This document shows positions 1 to 8,291 of a stretch of DNA of 64,000 bases, one piece after another (the first letter of the stretch is position 1; each line of letters opens with the position of its first letter). The position numbers and the translations under genes are program-made. The DNA comes from an uncultured bacterium. GTDB taxonomy: Bacteria > CAIJMQ01. The stretch lies in assembly GCA_903821905.1 (NCBI GenBank), contig CAIJMQ010000121.1, positions 7,657-71,656 of the forward strand, read 5' to 3'. The notes below the pieces were generated by a model, which was not told where the DNA came from, made no database searches, and saw only the letters and a program-made list of their open reading frames with translations.

Positions 1-318
1 TTTTGCTAAATATCGAGCATGGAATTTATCATCCACAATTTGTACATCTTTAATTCGTATGTCTGTAGGAAGCATACTATTCAAAGCTTTCTTTAGATTA
101 AAAACGTTGAAATCTTTTTCTACCTTAAAATTCGCAACCTGACCTAAAGCATGTGCCCCTGAATCAATTCTCCCCTGCCCTGCTATAGTAATTTTTTCAT
201 GAAATATTTTTTCAAGTTTCTTTTCGATTTTTTCTTGGACTGTTATTTTCGTTTTTTGTCTCTGCCAACCGTGATAGTTAGTGCCTTCGTATTCAATAGT
301 GAGTTTATAATTAACCAT
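1..318 (-). CDS. truA: tRNA pseudouridine synthase A, N-terminal part (cut by window edge)
   Basis: Translating the reverse strand from the ATG at 316-318 gives 106 residues that run off the left edge. It opens with MVNYKLTIEYEGTNYHGWQRQ, the usual TruA start, and has GRIDSGAHALGQVANF at residues 49-64. D52 in that motif is the catalytic aspartate that attacks the target uridine; the usual motif is GRTDSGVHA, so T and V are changed here to I and A. TruA makes pseudouridine at tRNA positions 38-40 in the cytoplasm. The gene is divergent from the hydrolase at 399, with 80 bp between them and no convincing promoter that I can pick out. Confidence 0.93.
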   Translation of the reverse strand, partial: MVNYKLTIEYEGTNYHGWQRQKTKITVQEKIEKKLEKIFHEKITIAGQGRIDSGAHALGQVANFKVEKDFNVFNLKKALNSMLPTDIRIKDVQIVDDKFHARYLAK

Positions 319-398
319 ATTTTAATATTTGAATTCTAAATTATTTAGCATTTTCCCATACTTTATATCTTCGTTCAACAAATGGTAGAATAAATAAA

Positions 399-1022
399 AT
401 GCTGCTGGAAAAACTAATAGTAGGTCCTATAGAAACCAATTGTTATGTAATTGGCTGCAAGAAAACTTTAGAAGGAATAGTTATAGATCCCGGAGCAGAC
501 GGAGAAAAAATTTTAAGGGTTATTAAAAGAAATAAGCTGAAAATTAAGTATATTGTTAACACGCATGCACATATAGACCATATCGGAGCCAATAAATATC
601 TAAAAGATGCACTTGGGTCGGAAATTTGTATGCACGAAAAAGATATAAAATTTCTAGAGAATCCTTCCTTGAATCTTTCCGTTTTAATTGAAAGGGAAAT
701 ATCTTTTCCGTATCCGGATATAATACTTACTGCAAGTTCTCAGATAAATATAGGGGATTTGCAAATATCAGTCCTACATACACCCGGACATACACCTGGA
801 AGCATATCTCTTGTTATGAATGAATGCGTATTTACGGGAGATACTCTGTTTTCGGGAAGTATAGGAAGAACAGATTTCCCTTTGGCTAACTATTCTCAGC
901 TTATGAGGTCTATAAATAAAATATTGGCTCTGCCGGAGAATTCCCATATTTACCCTGGGCATGGACCTTCTTCCCAAGTGGGTATAGAAAAAAGAGAGAA
1001 TCCTTATTTAAAAAATAAATGA
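399..1022 (+). CDS. Metallo-beta-lactamase-fold hydrolase (glyoxalase II-like)
   Basis: This 207-residue protein belongs to the small MBL-fold hydrolase group related to glyoxalase II and YcbL. The metal ligands are all in place: THAHIDH gives H56, H58, D60 and H61, with H131 (TPGHTPGS), D148 (FTGDTLF) and H188 (YPGHGP). The length is normal for the compact form that lacks the glyoxalase II C-terminal domain, so a thioester or similar substrate is likely but cannot be named. There is no signal peptide, so it is cytoplasmic. The stop overlaps the ATG of the next gene (ATGA at 1019-1022), which suggests translational coupling with the Xer recombinase. No clear Shine-Dalgarno precedes the ATG. 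Confidence 0.88.
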   Translation: MLLEKLIVGPIETNCYVIGCKKTLEGIVIDPGADGEKILRVIKRNKLKIKYIVNTHAHIDHIGANKYLKDALGSEICMHEKDIKFLENPSLNLSVLIEREISFPYPDIILTASSQINIGDLQISVLHTPGHTPGSISLVMNECVFTGDTLFSGSIGRTDFPLANYSQLMRSINKILALPENSHIYPGHGPSSQVGIEKRENPYLKNK

Positions 1023-1897
1023 AGAGAATTGAAGAATTTTTGCAGTTTTTAACCGTCGAGAAAGGTCTTTCTAGAAATACCATACAAGCATACCAAGCCG
1101 ACCTAAGAGATTTTTATGACTTCCTTTCTAAAGCAACAATCTCTTGGGAAAATGTTAATTATCCCCTTCTAGTTTCATATATAGAACTCCTTAGAAAAAA
1201 GGGTTTTTCTTCTTATTCCATTGCACGTAAAGTTTCTGCTATACGCAGTTTCTTTAAGTTTTTATCTGGTCAGAAATACATAAAAGAAGACCCGACTATG
1301 ATTTTAGAATCATTCAGAAGAGAACGGCATCTTCCGCTCGTTCTATCTGTCAGCCAAATAAATTCAATACTTGAAAATATCGATACCGTTAAACCATCAA
1401 ACCTGAGAGACAAAGCACTCCTGGAACTGCTCTATGCTACAGGCGTCAGGGTGTCCGAAATTGTAGATTTAAAAATTGAAAACATAGACATAGAAGTTGG
1501 ATATGCAAAAGTTCTGGGAAAAGGCTCTAAAGAAAGAATCGTTCCCATAGGGAAATATGCAACAAAATGGTTAAAGAAATACTTAGAAAACATAAGACCT
1601 GCTTTCAATAAAGGCATAGATTCAAAGTATGTATTCCTAAACAAAAGAGGAATGAAACTCTCCAGGCAGAGCATATGGAAGATAATTAAAAAATATGGAA
1701 GAAAGAGCGCAATCCCTAAAATTTCTCCCCACACTTTCAGACATTCTTTTGCTACACACTTATTGGAAGGAGGAGCAGATCTCCGCTCAGTTCAGGAAAT
1801 GTTAGGGCATGTAGATATATCAACAACACAGATTTATACTCAATTAAACCGAAAAATACTGAAAGAAATCCACAAGAAATATCACCCCAGAGGATGA
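1019..1897 (+). CDS. xerC: Xer-type tyrosine recombinase (XerC/XerD family)
   Basis: At 292 residues this has the length of XerC/XerD. An N-terminal SAM-like core-binding domain (about 1-90) is followed by the catalytic domain. The full active site is visible: R144 (TGVRVSE), K168 (GKGSKER), H238 and R241 (SPHTFRHSFATHLL), H264 (MLGHVDISTTQIYT) and nucleophile Y273. The family resolves chromosome dimers at dif together with FtsK. I cannot tell XerC from XerD, or from a single-recombinase XerH/XerA-like system, by sequence alone. No mobile-element features surround it, so a housekeeping role is more likely than a phage integrase. The last 16 bases overlap the end of the convergent oppF. Confidence 0.9.
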   Translation: MKRIEEFLQFLTVEKGLSRNTIQAYQADLRDFYDFLSKATISWENVNYPLLVSYIELLRKKGFSSYSIARKVSAIRSFFKFLSGQKYIKEDPTMILESFRRERHLPLVLSVSQINSILENIDTVKPSNLRDKALLELLYATGVRVSEIVDLKIENIDIEVGYAKVLGKGSKERIVPIGKYATKWLKKYLENIRPAFNKGIDSKYVFLNKRGMKLSRQSIWKIIKKYGRKSAIPKISPHTFRHSFATHLLEGGADLRSVQEMLGHVDISTTQIYTQLNRKILKEIHKKYHPRG

Positions 1898-2946
1898 GTC
1901 TGAGATACACCCTTTAAGTCTATTTCGTTACTCCTATGACATGCAGCAAAATGGGGATGTTCTTTGTTATCCACCTTATTTTCTAAAAGCGGCGGGATAT
2001 CGCGGCACCTCTGGATTACATATTTACAGCGTGGTGCAAATGGACAGCCTCGTATCTCCTTAGAAAGGTCAACAACCTCACCTGAAACGGTTTCTTCAAG
2101 CCATTTGCGGTGTGGGTCAATATCAGGAACTGCTGACAGCAATGCGCTTGTATAGGGATGTCGCGGCTTATTAAAAAGTGCTTCTGTTTGGGCTACTTCT
2201 GCCAATTTCCCTGCATACATTACCACTACTCTATTACAGATGTATCTGACAACACTCAAATCGTGAGTAATAAAAATATAAGTAAGATTCATTTTTTTCT
2301 GCATATCTTCAAGAAGATTAAGAATTTGTGCTTGCACGGATACATCCAAAGCAGAAACCGGTTCATCTGCCACTACCAGTGAAGGATTTAAAGCCAATGC
2401 ACGGGCTATACTTATTCTTTGTCTCTGACCGCCACTAAATGCATGCGGATAACGCCGCGTATAACGCGGGTCAAGCCCCACTAAACTCAATAGTTCTTCA
2501 ACTCTTTTCTCGCACTGTTTTTGATTCCACCCATAAGCTCTCAGTGGCTCTGCAATCAATTCCATCACAGGCATACGGGGATTAAGAGACGAATATGGGT
2601 CCTGGAAAATCATCTGTATATCGCGCCGTACTGATTTTAGTTCTTTTTTCTCTAATATCGCCATATCAACCCTTTTGCCTTTGACTGTCTTTAAAAAAAC
2701 ATTTCCTCCGGTGGCATCTAAAGCACGCAATATAACTTTTGCAACAGTAGTTTTTCCGCATCCGCTTTCACCTACAAGACCAAGAGTTTCTCCCGGATAA
2801 ACAGAAAAAGTGACATCATTTACTGCCCTAACATATCCTGTTACCTTACCTAAAAACCCCTTTTGGAGTGAGAAATACTTCTTCAACTCTTGTACTTCCA
2901 AAATAGGTTCAATATTTTTTTTATCTTTATTCTCTAAGTTCTTCAT
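1882..2946 (-). CDS. oppF: Oligopeptide/dipeptide ABC transporter ATP-binding protein (OppF/DppF-like)
   Basis: This 354-residue ATPase has Walker A GESGCGKTT (59-67), the ABC signature FSGGQRQR (170-177) and Walker B LVVADEP (190-196). Its C-terminal tail, GCPFAPRCKYVIQRC, is the cysteine-bearing oligopeptide-transporter C-terminal domain that binds an iron-sulfur cluster in several family members. It is the second of two ATPases that power peptide import from the cytoplasmic face. It is the last gene of the operon, and its start overlaps oppD by 20 bases. OppF rather than OppD is preferred from gene order and the long pre-Walker segment (LQKGFLGKVTGYVRAVNDV). Confidence 0.93.
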   Translation of the reverse strand: MKNLENKDKKNIEPILEVQELKKYFSLQKGFLGKVTGYVRAVNDVTFSVYPGETLGLVGESGCGKTTVAKVILRALDATGGNVFLKTVKGKRVDMAILEKKELKSVRRDIQMIFQDPYSSLNPRMPVMELIAEPLRAYGWNQKQCEKRVEELLSLVGLDPRYTRRYPHAFSGGQRQRISIARALALNPSLVVADEPVSALDVSVQAQILNLLEDMQKKMNLTYIFITHDLSVVRYICNRVVVMYAGKLAEVAQTEALFNKPRHPYTSALLSAVPDIDPHRKWLEETVSGEVVDLSKEIRGCPFAPRCKYVIQRCRDIPPLLENKVDNKEHPHFAACHRSNEIDLKGVSQTHPLG

Positions 2947-3991
2947 CGGAATATTGGAAACAGTTTACATAGTGACCAGAACTTATTTCTGTTCTGCCAG
3001 GTATTTTTTCATGACATTTCTTTCCTACCACTTTTTTACAACGAGGATGAAAAGCACATCCAGAAGGTAAAGTATAAGAGTCAGGAACCGAACCTTCTAT
3101 AGGATGTATTTTTTCTTTATTCCCGCTTAATCGGGGTATGGACTCAAACAAAGCTTTAGTATAGGGATGGCAAGGATTGTCAAATATATTCTCTACGGGA
3201 CCTTCCTCCACTATTCTACCAAGATACATAACATACACATGGTCAACCATATGCGCAATAACCCCGAGATTATGAGTAATAAGCATAAGAGATAATGAAA
3301 ACTCTTTCTGCATACTTTTCATCAAACTAAGAACTTGAGCCTGAATAGTAACATCAAGTGCAGTAGTTGGCTCATCGGCTATCAATATTCTAGGATTACA
3401 GGCGAGTGCCATAGCAATCATTGCCCTCTGCCGCATTCCGCCGCTAAGTTGAAACGGATAATCATCAACTCTAACTTTAGGGTCAGGAACACCTACAAGG
3501 TCAAGTAGTTCTATTGTTCTCTGGCGAGCAGCTATTTTATCCATATGCTGATGAATAATAAGAGCTTCAGAAATCTGATTGCAAATCGTGTAAACTAAAC
3601 TAAAGGCAGCCATTGGTTCCTGGAATATCATCGCTATTTCTTTCCCTCTTATACTGCGTATTTCTTTGCCATCCGTGGTAAGCTTGGTTAAATCCTGTAT
3701 AAGACCATCTTTTCTTTTAAAGTTAATCTCGCCCGTTATGATTTTTGCCGTGCGTGGTAATATCTGCAATACGGAATAAGCGGTTATCGTTTTACCACAA
3801 CCACTCTCTCCTAATATACCAATCGACTTACCAGACCAAACTTGGAAGTTAACTCCATTTACTGCGTTAACCGTACCTTCATCTAAATAAAACTTAACCC
3901 TTAAATCTCTCACATCAAGAATAAGGTTTTTTTCTTCTTGTATAACTTTGCCAGTATTAGATTCTTGAGACTTCAAAGTTTTAGATAACAT
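2927..3991 (-). CDS. oppD: Oligopeptide/dipeptide ABC transporter ATP-binding protein (OppD/DppD-like)
   Basis: The product is 354 residues with Walker A GESGCGKT (61-68), signature LSGGMRQR (182-189) and the Walker B region LIADEPTTALD. The C-terminal GCAFHPRCKKVVGKKC is the cysteine cluster of oligopeptide-transporter ATPases. It pairs with OppF to form the heterodimeric motor. It starts 18 bp after oppC ends. The N-terminus has about 20 extra residues before the ABC fold, so a later start is possible, although no better ATG with a ribosome site stands out. Confidence 0.93.
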   Translation of the reverse strand: MLSKTLKSQESNTGKVIQEEKNLILDVRDLRVKFYLDEGTVNAVNGVNFQVWSGKSIGILGESGCGKTITAYSVLQILPRTAKIITGEINFKRKDGLIQDLTKLTTDGKEIRSIRGKEIAMIFQEPMAAFSLVYTICNQISEALIIHQHMDKIAARQRTIELLDLVGVPDPKVRVDDYPFQLSGGMRQRAMIAMALACNPRILIADEPTTALDVTIQAQVLSLMKSMQKEFSLSLMLITHNLGVIAHMVDHVYVMYLGRIVEEGPVENIFDNPCHPYTKALFESIPRLSGNKEKIHPIEGSVPDSYTLPSGCAFHPRCKKVVGKKCHEKIPGRTEISSGHYVNCFQYSDEELRE

Positions 3992-4009
3992 AATTTATGT
4001 CCTCAATAA

Positions 4010-5143
4010 TTAACCATTTGAATAGGGATCAGCTGCATCCCTTAACCCGTCTCCAACAAAATTAAATGCCAACACAATAACAATCACAAATATTCCCGGG
4101 AATAGAAGCCATGGTGCCATAGCCACAGCTTGTATATTCTGTGCATCCTGAAGCAACACTCCCCAACTCACAATCGGCGGCCTGAGTCCTATCCCCAGGA
4201 AACTAAGAGCAGTTTCACCGAGTATCATACCGGGAATAGCTAATGTCGCAGAAGTTATGATGTGACTCATAAAAGAAGGCAGCAAATGTCTAAAAATTAT
4301 TTTTGATTCGCTAGTTCCACATAGCCGCGCAGCAATAACAAAATCTTCTTCTCTTAAAGATAGAAATTTTCCTCTTACCACCCGTGCCAATCCTGTCCAT
4401 CCCAAGACAGACATAATAAGAGTTATTCCAAAGTATACGCCTAAAGCAGACCAAGTAGCTGGAAGTGCAGCTGCAAGCGCCATCCACAATGGAATACCCG
4501 GGATAGACATGAGAGTCTCAATAATACGCTGGATAACATTATCAATTAGACCTCCATAATATCCTGCAATTCCACCAAGAATTATGCCCAATATGAAACT
4601 CAATGCAACACCTATAAATCCTATAGATAGAGAAATCCTTGATCCATAAATCACGCGACTTAATAAGTCACGACCCAATCTGTCGGTTCCCAGCAAATGT
4701 ATGTTACCTCTTTCTGCAACACCAAAAAGATGTATATCCATCTCCCAAATACCCCAAAATTTATATCTAGAACCATGCACAAAAAAATGGATGGGACATA
4801 TGGCAGAATAATCCGCAACAGTTTTCCCTTCCCATGTTTTCGTATCAAAAATTTGTCTGGTTTTGTATACAAAAGGACGCAGGTGAAAATTCCCTTGTTT
4901 ATCAATAAAATGGACTCTTTGAAGCGGTGCTTGAACATAGTCCACATCTCTAAAAAATGGTTCATACGGAGCAACAAATTCGCAGAATATCGCAACAAGA
5001 TAAAAAATAATCAGAACAACCATTGAAACAACAGCTAATTTATGGCGTCTGAATCTCCACCACATCAAACGCCATTGTGAAGCTACAAATAGTTTTTCTT
5101 CTTTAGAAGTTTTCTTAATGTCTATTTTATTTTTATTATTCAT
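4010..5143 (-). CDS. oppC: Oligopeptide/dipeptide ABC transporter permease (OppC/DppC-like)
   Basis: This 377-residue inner-membrane permease has an N-terminal membrane segment at about residues 35-55. A long periplasmic insert follows (about 60-150), then the core BPD_transp_1 membrane domain. The coupling EAA loop reads FVIAARLCGTSESKIIFRHLLP, and the end FLGIGLRPPIVSWGVLLQDA is typical of OppC/DppC. The periplasmic insert of about 90 residues between the first and second membrane segments is longer than in E. coli OppC, a form known in some oligopeptide systems of uncultured bacteria. The start overlaps the oppB end by 8 bases. Confidence 0.92.
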   Translation of the reverse strand: MNNKNKIDIKKTSKEEKLFVASQWRLMWWRFRRHKLAVVSMVVLIIFYLVAIFCEFVAPYEPFFRDVDYVQAPLQRVHFIDKQGNFHLRPFVYKTRQIFDTKTWEGKTVADYSAICPIHFFVHGSRYKFWGIWEMDIHLFGVAERGNIHLLGTDRLGRDLLSRVIYGSRISLSIGFIGVALSFILGIILGGIAGYYGGLIDNVIQRIIETLMSIPGIPLWMALAAALPATWSALGVYFGITLIMSVLGWTGLARVVRGKFLSLREEDFVIAARLCGTSESKIIFRHLLPSFMSHIITSATLAIPGMILGETALSFLGIGLRPPIVSWGVLLQDAQNIQAVAMAPWLLFPGIFVIVIVLAFNFVGDGLRDAADPYSNG

Positions 5144-6122
5144 ATCTGATACGCGGGTCGGAAATCACAAGTAAAATGTCCGACAAAAGTGTCCCAATCA
5201 CAGTCAAAGTACTTATTATCAATATAAAACTCGCAGCAAGGAACATATCTTGGTTTAAAAGGGACTCTAAAAGCAAAGGGCCAACAGTCGGAAGTGATAA
5301 TACGATTCCCACGATAGCTTCTCCGGAAAATAAGTAAGGTAGCGTCCACCCTACTGTACTGATAAATGGGTTTATAGCTATACGAACCGGGTATTTAAGA
5401 AGCAATTTTATAGGCCCTACTCCCTTGGCACGGGCAGTCCTCACATATGGTTTTTCAAGCTCGTCTATCAAATTGGCACGTAGAATACGAATTGAACCGG
5501 CTACACCACCGGTGCCTATCACAACAACCGGAATCCAAGCGTGTTTCAAAAGGTCTACAAACTTCCCCCAACTCCAAACAGCAACGGAATATTCTGGAGA
5601 AAACAATCCTCCGACACTGACTCCAAACCATTCAAAAGCCACGTACATCAAAACAAGGGCAAACATAAAAGCAGGCGTAGCAAGCCCGATGAAACCTAAA
5701 AAAGTAAACGTATAATCGCCGACAGTATAACGTTTCACTGCCGAGTAAATACCGATAGGAATTGAAACTACCCATGTAAAAATCATTGATAAAAAAGTAA
5801 GTATAAATGTATATCCTATTCTTTCCCATATAAGCTGATTCACCGGTAAATCATCGTGTGAAAAAGACCGTCCCATATCTCCATGAATAAATCCTGTTAT
5901 CCATCTTAAATATTGAATATACAATGGCTTATCTAAACCATACTGCGCCCGTAAAGTCTCAATACGTTCCATACTTATCTCTTGACCTTCCAATTGTAAT
6001 TGCTGCAATCTGGATGTTAAAGCATCACCCGGAGGTAATTGAATAAGGATAAAGGTAATAATTGATATGACAATCAGAGTGATTATCATTGTGAGTATTC
6101 GCCGAATAAGATAATTGGTCAT
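5136..6122 (-). CDS. oppB: Oligopeptide/dipeptide ABC transporter permease (OppB/DppB-like)
   Basis: The product is 328 residues and starts with MTNYLIRRILTMIITLIVISIITFIL, the standard first membrane helix of OppB/DppB. The PPGD segment at residues 30-33 follows, as usual for the family. The coupling loop is YVRTARAKGVGPIKLLLKYPVR, and the C-terminus ends ISDPRIRYE, also typical. It forms the translocation channel with OppC. The gene begins 37 bp downstream of the binding-protein gene. Confidence 0.93.
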   Translation of the reverse strand: MTNYLIRRILTMIITLIVISIITFILIQLPPGDALTSRLQQLQLEGQEISMERIETLRAQYGLDKPLYIQYLRWITGFIHGDMGRSFSHDDLPVNQLIWERIGYTFILTFLSMIFTWVVSIPIGIYSAVKRYTVGDYTFTFLGFIGLATPAFMFALVLMYVAFEWFGVSVGGLFSPEYSVAVWSWGKFVDLLKHAWIPVVVIGTGGVAGSIRILRANLIDELEKPYVRTARAKGVGPIKLLLKYPVRIAINPFISTVGWTLPYLFSGEAIVGIVLSLPTVGPLLLESLLNQDMFLAASFILIISTLTVIGTLLSDILLVISDPRIRYE

Positions 6123-6159
6123 AGTAATTTCACTTCATTGAATTAATTGTAATTACTTT

Positions 6160-8166
6160 TTATTTTTCCAAATACCACGTTTCCGGATAATACGGCAAAC
6201 TCCATCTGCAATCCCATCCCCAATAACCGCTTTTGGGCACATTATGTAACTTATTACTTACAATTAGAGGATGAGGAGCAATTCCAACCGTTCCTATTGT
6301 CCAAACATTCTCTGCATTTGAACGCAGTATTTTTTTCCCTAATTCTATGCGTTTTTGCTCATCAAAAGTTGTAATCATCTCCATCCACCAACTATACAGT
6401 TCTTTAATCACGGGGGGCGGTTCTTCACCTTTATCCCCATTGGTTAAAAACCACCTTGTCCAACTACTCCACATGCCCGTCTCCCAGTTTAGATTCATTG
6501 GTACAAACCAGTAAGGTTGAGAGGGAAAAAGTATGTCTGTGCACCGGTCAGCATGCCATAGCGTCATATTCATAAGAGAACCTGTAGCTCTACTATTTAC
6601 AATATTATATTGTTGAGCTCCGGAAATTTCTCTTAAAGCTATATCAATACCTATATTCTTCCAATACTCAACAACGAGTTCCATAGTCAAACCTTTAGGT
6701 GTCTCCATGGGAGTCCATTCAAGTGTAATATCAAGCGGTTTACCATTTGGACGTTCCCTCATATCGTCCCCATTTCTATCAATTACTCCCATCTCATCCA
6801 AAAGTTCAGAAGCCCTCTTGGGATCATATTCAGCATAGGCTTTAGCAAAATCCTCTTCATAGAACTCACTGGTAGGGAGAACTGTTGTCTGCCTAGGAAT
6901 TCCGTGACCGTAATAAATAATCTGGTTAATCTCTTCTCTATTAATTGCGAGTGATAACGCCCTGCGGAATCGTGAGTCCCAAAACATTTCACGCAGTTCT
7001 TTATCGGGAGAATTAAAGTTGAATTGTATAGCAACATCTGTTCCCATAACACTACGCCACATATAAGTTTTATAGTTTCCTTTCTTTTCATGTAATTTAA
7101 ATAGAGGAATATCCGATATTTGAGTTTGTTGTCCTGCAAAAGTAGCCTGACCTGTAGCCGCTTTTGCAGTCATCATGTCCTCGTTTTGCACAAAATGTAT
7201 TTCTATCCTGTCAATGTAAGGAAGTTGATTACCTGCAGGGTCAATCTTAGGATAATAAGGATTGCGTTCTGCTATTAGAAGGGTTGGCGTCTTTTTTACT
7301 ACGATAAATGGCTGCATGGATGGACATTTAACTTCCGGCTCATCAAGTTTAGCCATAAAATTATAATATTGAGTCCACTCATAAAAACCACGTTTTTTTA
7401 CTTCTTTCATTAGCTCTTCTCTAGGAACAAAATCAGGATGATAATTTTTCAAGTGATGAAAGGGCGGCGAAAACCCATCGGTAGAATTTTGTTGTGCCAG
7501 AAAATTAATGATATAAGGGTTAGGAACTGCTGAATGCAAAGCAACCGTATAATCGTCTATTTTTTCGAACTTCATTAGTTCTCCACCCATCTTCCAATTC
7601 CTGGAAATTGTTACTGTCTGCTCTTTATTTTGCAATACATGGTCATAATAGAACATAATGTCATCTGCCGTATATGGATAACCATCCGACCATTTCATCC
7701 CTTCCCTCAAATGTAGAATCAACGTCTTACCATCGTCTTTAAATTCCCACCCTTTGGCAAGGTTTGCCTGTATGCCTTTGACTTCCGGGTCCATAATAAG
7801 CAGCATCCCTGGAGGATTCAATAGTCCACCTTCTCCAAATCCGCCAGTTGAGAAAACAACAGCTGTACCACCATATTGTCCTATTCTTTCACACGGTTCT
7901 ACTACGATAGGGTCTTTAGGAAGTCTCTTTTCTACAGGTGGCAGTTTTCCGCTTTTAACTGCTTCATCCAACATTGGAGATTGATGAAACTTTGTAATAC
8001 CAAGTTCGGAGGCGGTTTTTGGGTCATGGAACCAGCTTTCAGGCCAAGTATCTTTAGGTATAACTTGCCCTTGTACAAATTGAGAGGTAAAAAGAAAAGC
8101 AAATATTGCAAAAAATGTTGTTATCTTGGCCCGACTATTAATAATAGACCTGTATATTGAATACAT
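6160..8166 (-). CDS. oppA: Extracellular peptide-binding protein (SBP_bac_5 family)
   Basis: This 668-residue secreted protein has a signal peptide (hydrophobic core at about residues 14-30, cleavage probably near FVQGQ). The solute-binding family 5 fold is recognised from the segments GMKWSDGYPYTADDIMFYYDH and FRRALSLAINREEINQIIYYG. No lipobox cysteine is visible, so the protein is probably soluble in the periplasm. At 668 residues it is longer than OppA/DppA (about 535), as in a subgroup that carries extra C-terminal tryptophan-rich segments. As first gene of the transporter operon it should set the specificity; peptides are likely, but other family-5 ligands such as oligosaccharides cannot be excluded. 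Confidence 0.88.
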   Translation of the reverse strand: MYSIYRSIINSRAKITTFFAIFAFLFTSQFVQGQVIPKDTWPESWFHDPKTASELGITKFHQSPMLDEAVKSGKLPPVEKRLPKDPIVVEPCERIGQYGGTAVVFSTGGFGEGGLLNPPGMLLIMDPEVKGIQANLAKGWEFKDDGKTLILHLREGMKWSDGYPYTADDIMFYYDHVLQNKEQTVTISRNWKMGGELMKFEKIDDYTVALHSAVPNPYIINFLAQQNSTDGFSPPFHHLKNYHPDFVPREELMKEVKKRGFYEWTQYYNFMAKLDEPEVKCPSMQPFIVVKKTPTLLIAERNPYYPKIDPAGNQLPYIDRIEIHFVQNEDMMTAKAATGQATFAGQQTQISDIPLFKLHEKKGNYKTYMWRSVMGTDVAIQFNFNSPDKELREMFWDSRFRRALSLAINREEINQIIYYGHGIPRQTTVLPTSEFYEEDFAKAYAEYDPKRASELLDEMGVIDRNGDDMRERPNGKPLDITLEWTPMETPKGLTMELVVEYWKNIGIDIALREISGAQQYNIVNSRATGSLMNMTLWHADRCTDILFPSQPYWFVPMNLNWETGMWSSWTRWFLTNGDKGEEPPPVIKELYSWWMEMITTFDEQKRIELGKKILRSNAENVWTIGTVGIAPHPLIVSNKLHNVPKSGYWGWDCRWSLPYYPETWYLEK

Positions 8167-8183
8167 ATAATAATTTAACCTGG

Positions 8184-8212
8184 ATTATATTCACTCTTCA
8201 ACGATTAATCAA
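8184..8212 (-). promoter_or_regulatory. Sigma-70 type promoter of the opp operon
   Basis: On the minus strand the -35 element TTGATT (8207-8212) is followed after exactly 17 bases by TATAAT (8184-8189). The oppA ATG lies about 18 bases further on, so the leader would be very short. Spacing and -10 match the consensus fully; the -35 matches four of six bases. Confidence 0.72.
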
Positions 8213-8225
8213 TAGCGCGGAGAAG

Positions 8226-8253
8226 TTGCATTCCAAACGAATTTATGTATAAT
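8226..8253 (+). promoter_or_regulatory. Sigma-70 type promoter of ileS
   Basis: TTGCAT (8226-8231) is followed after 16 bases by a perfect TATAAT (8248-8253), with TG directly before the -10 box. The predicted start near 8260 leaves a leader of about 30 bases before the ileS ATG at 8292. It is arranged back to back with the opp promoter in the same 125-bp intergenic space. Confidence 0.7.
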
Positions 8254-8291
8254 ACGCAGTTACATTAAACGGTTTACAATCGTTATAAGCT

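Noticed and set aside
1019-1897. Xer recombinase as a phage or island integrase
   Set aside because: Length and motifs are of the housekeeping XerC/D type and there is no attachment site, tRNA or phage gene nearby.
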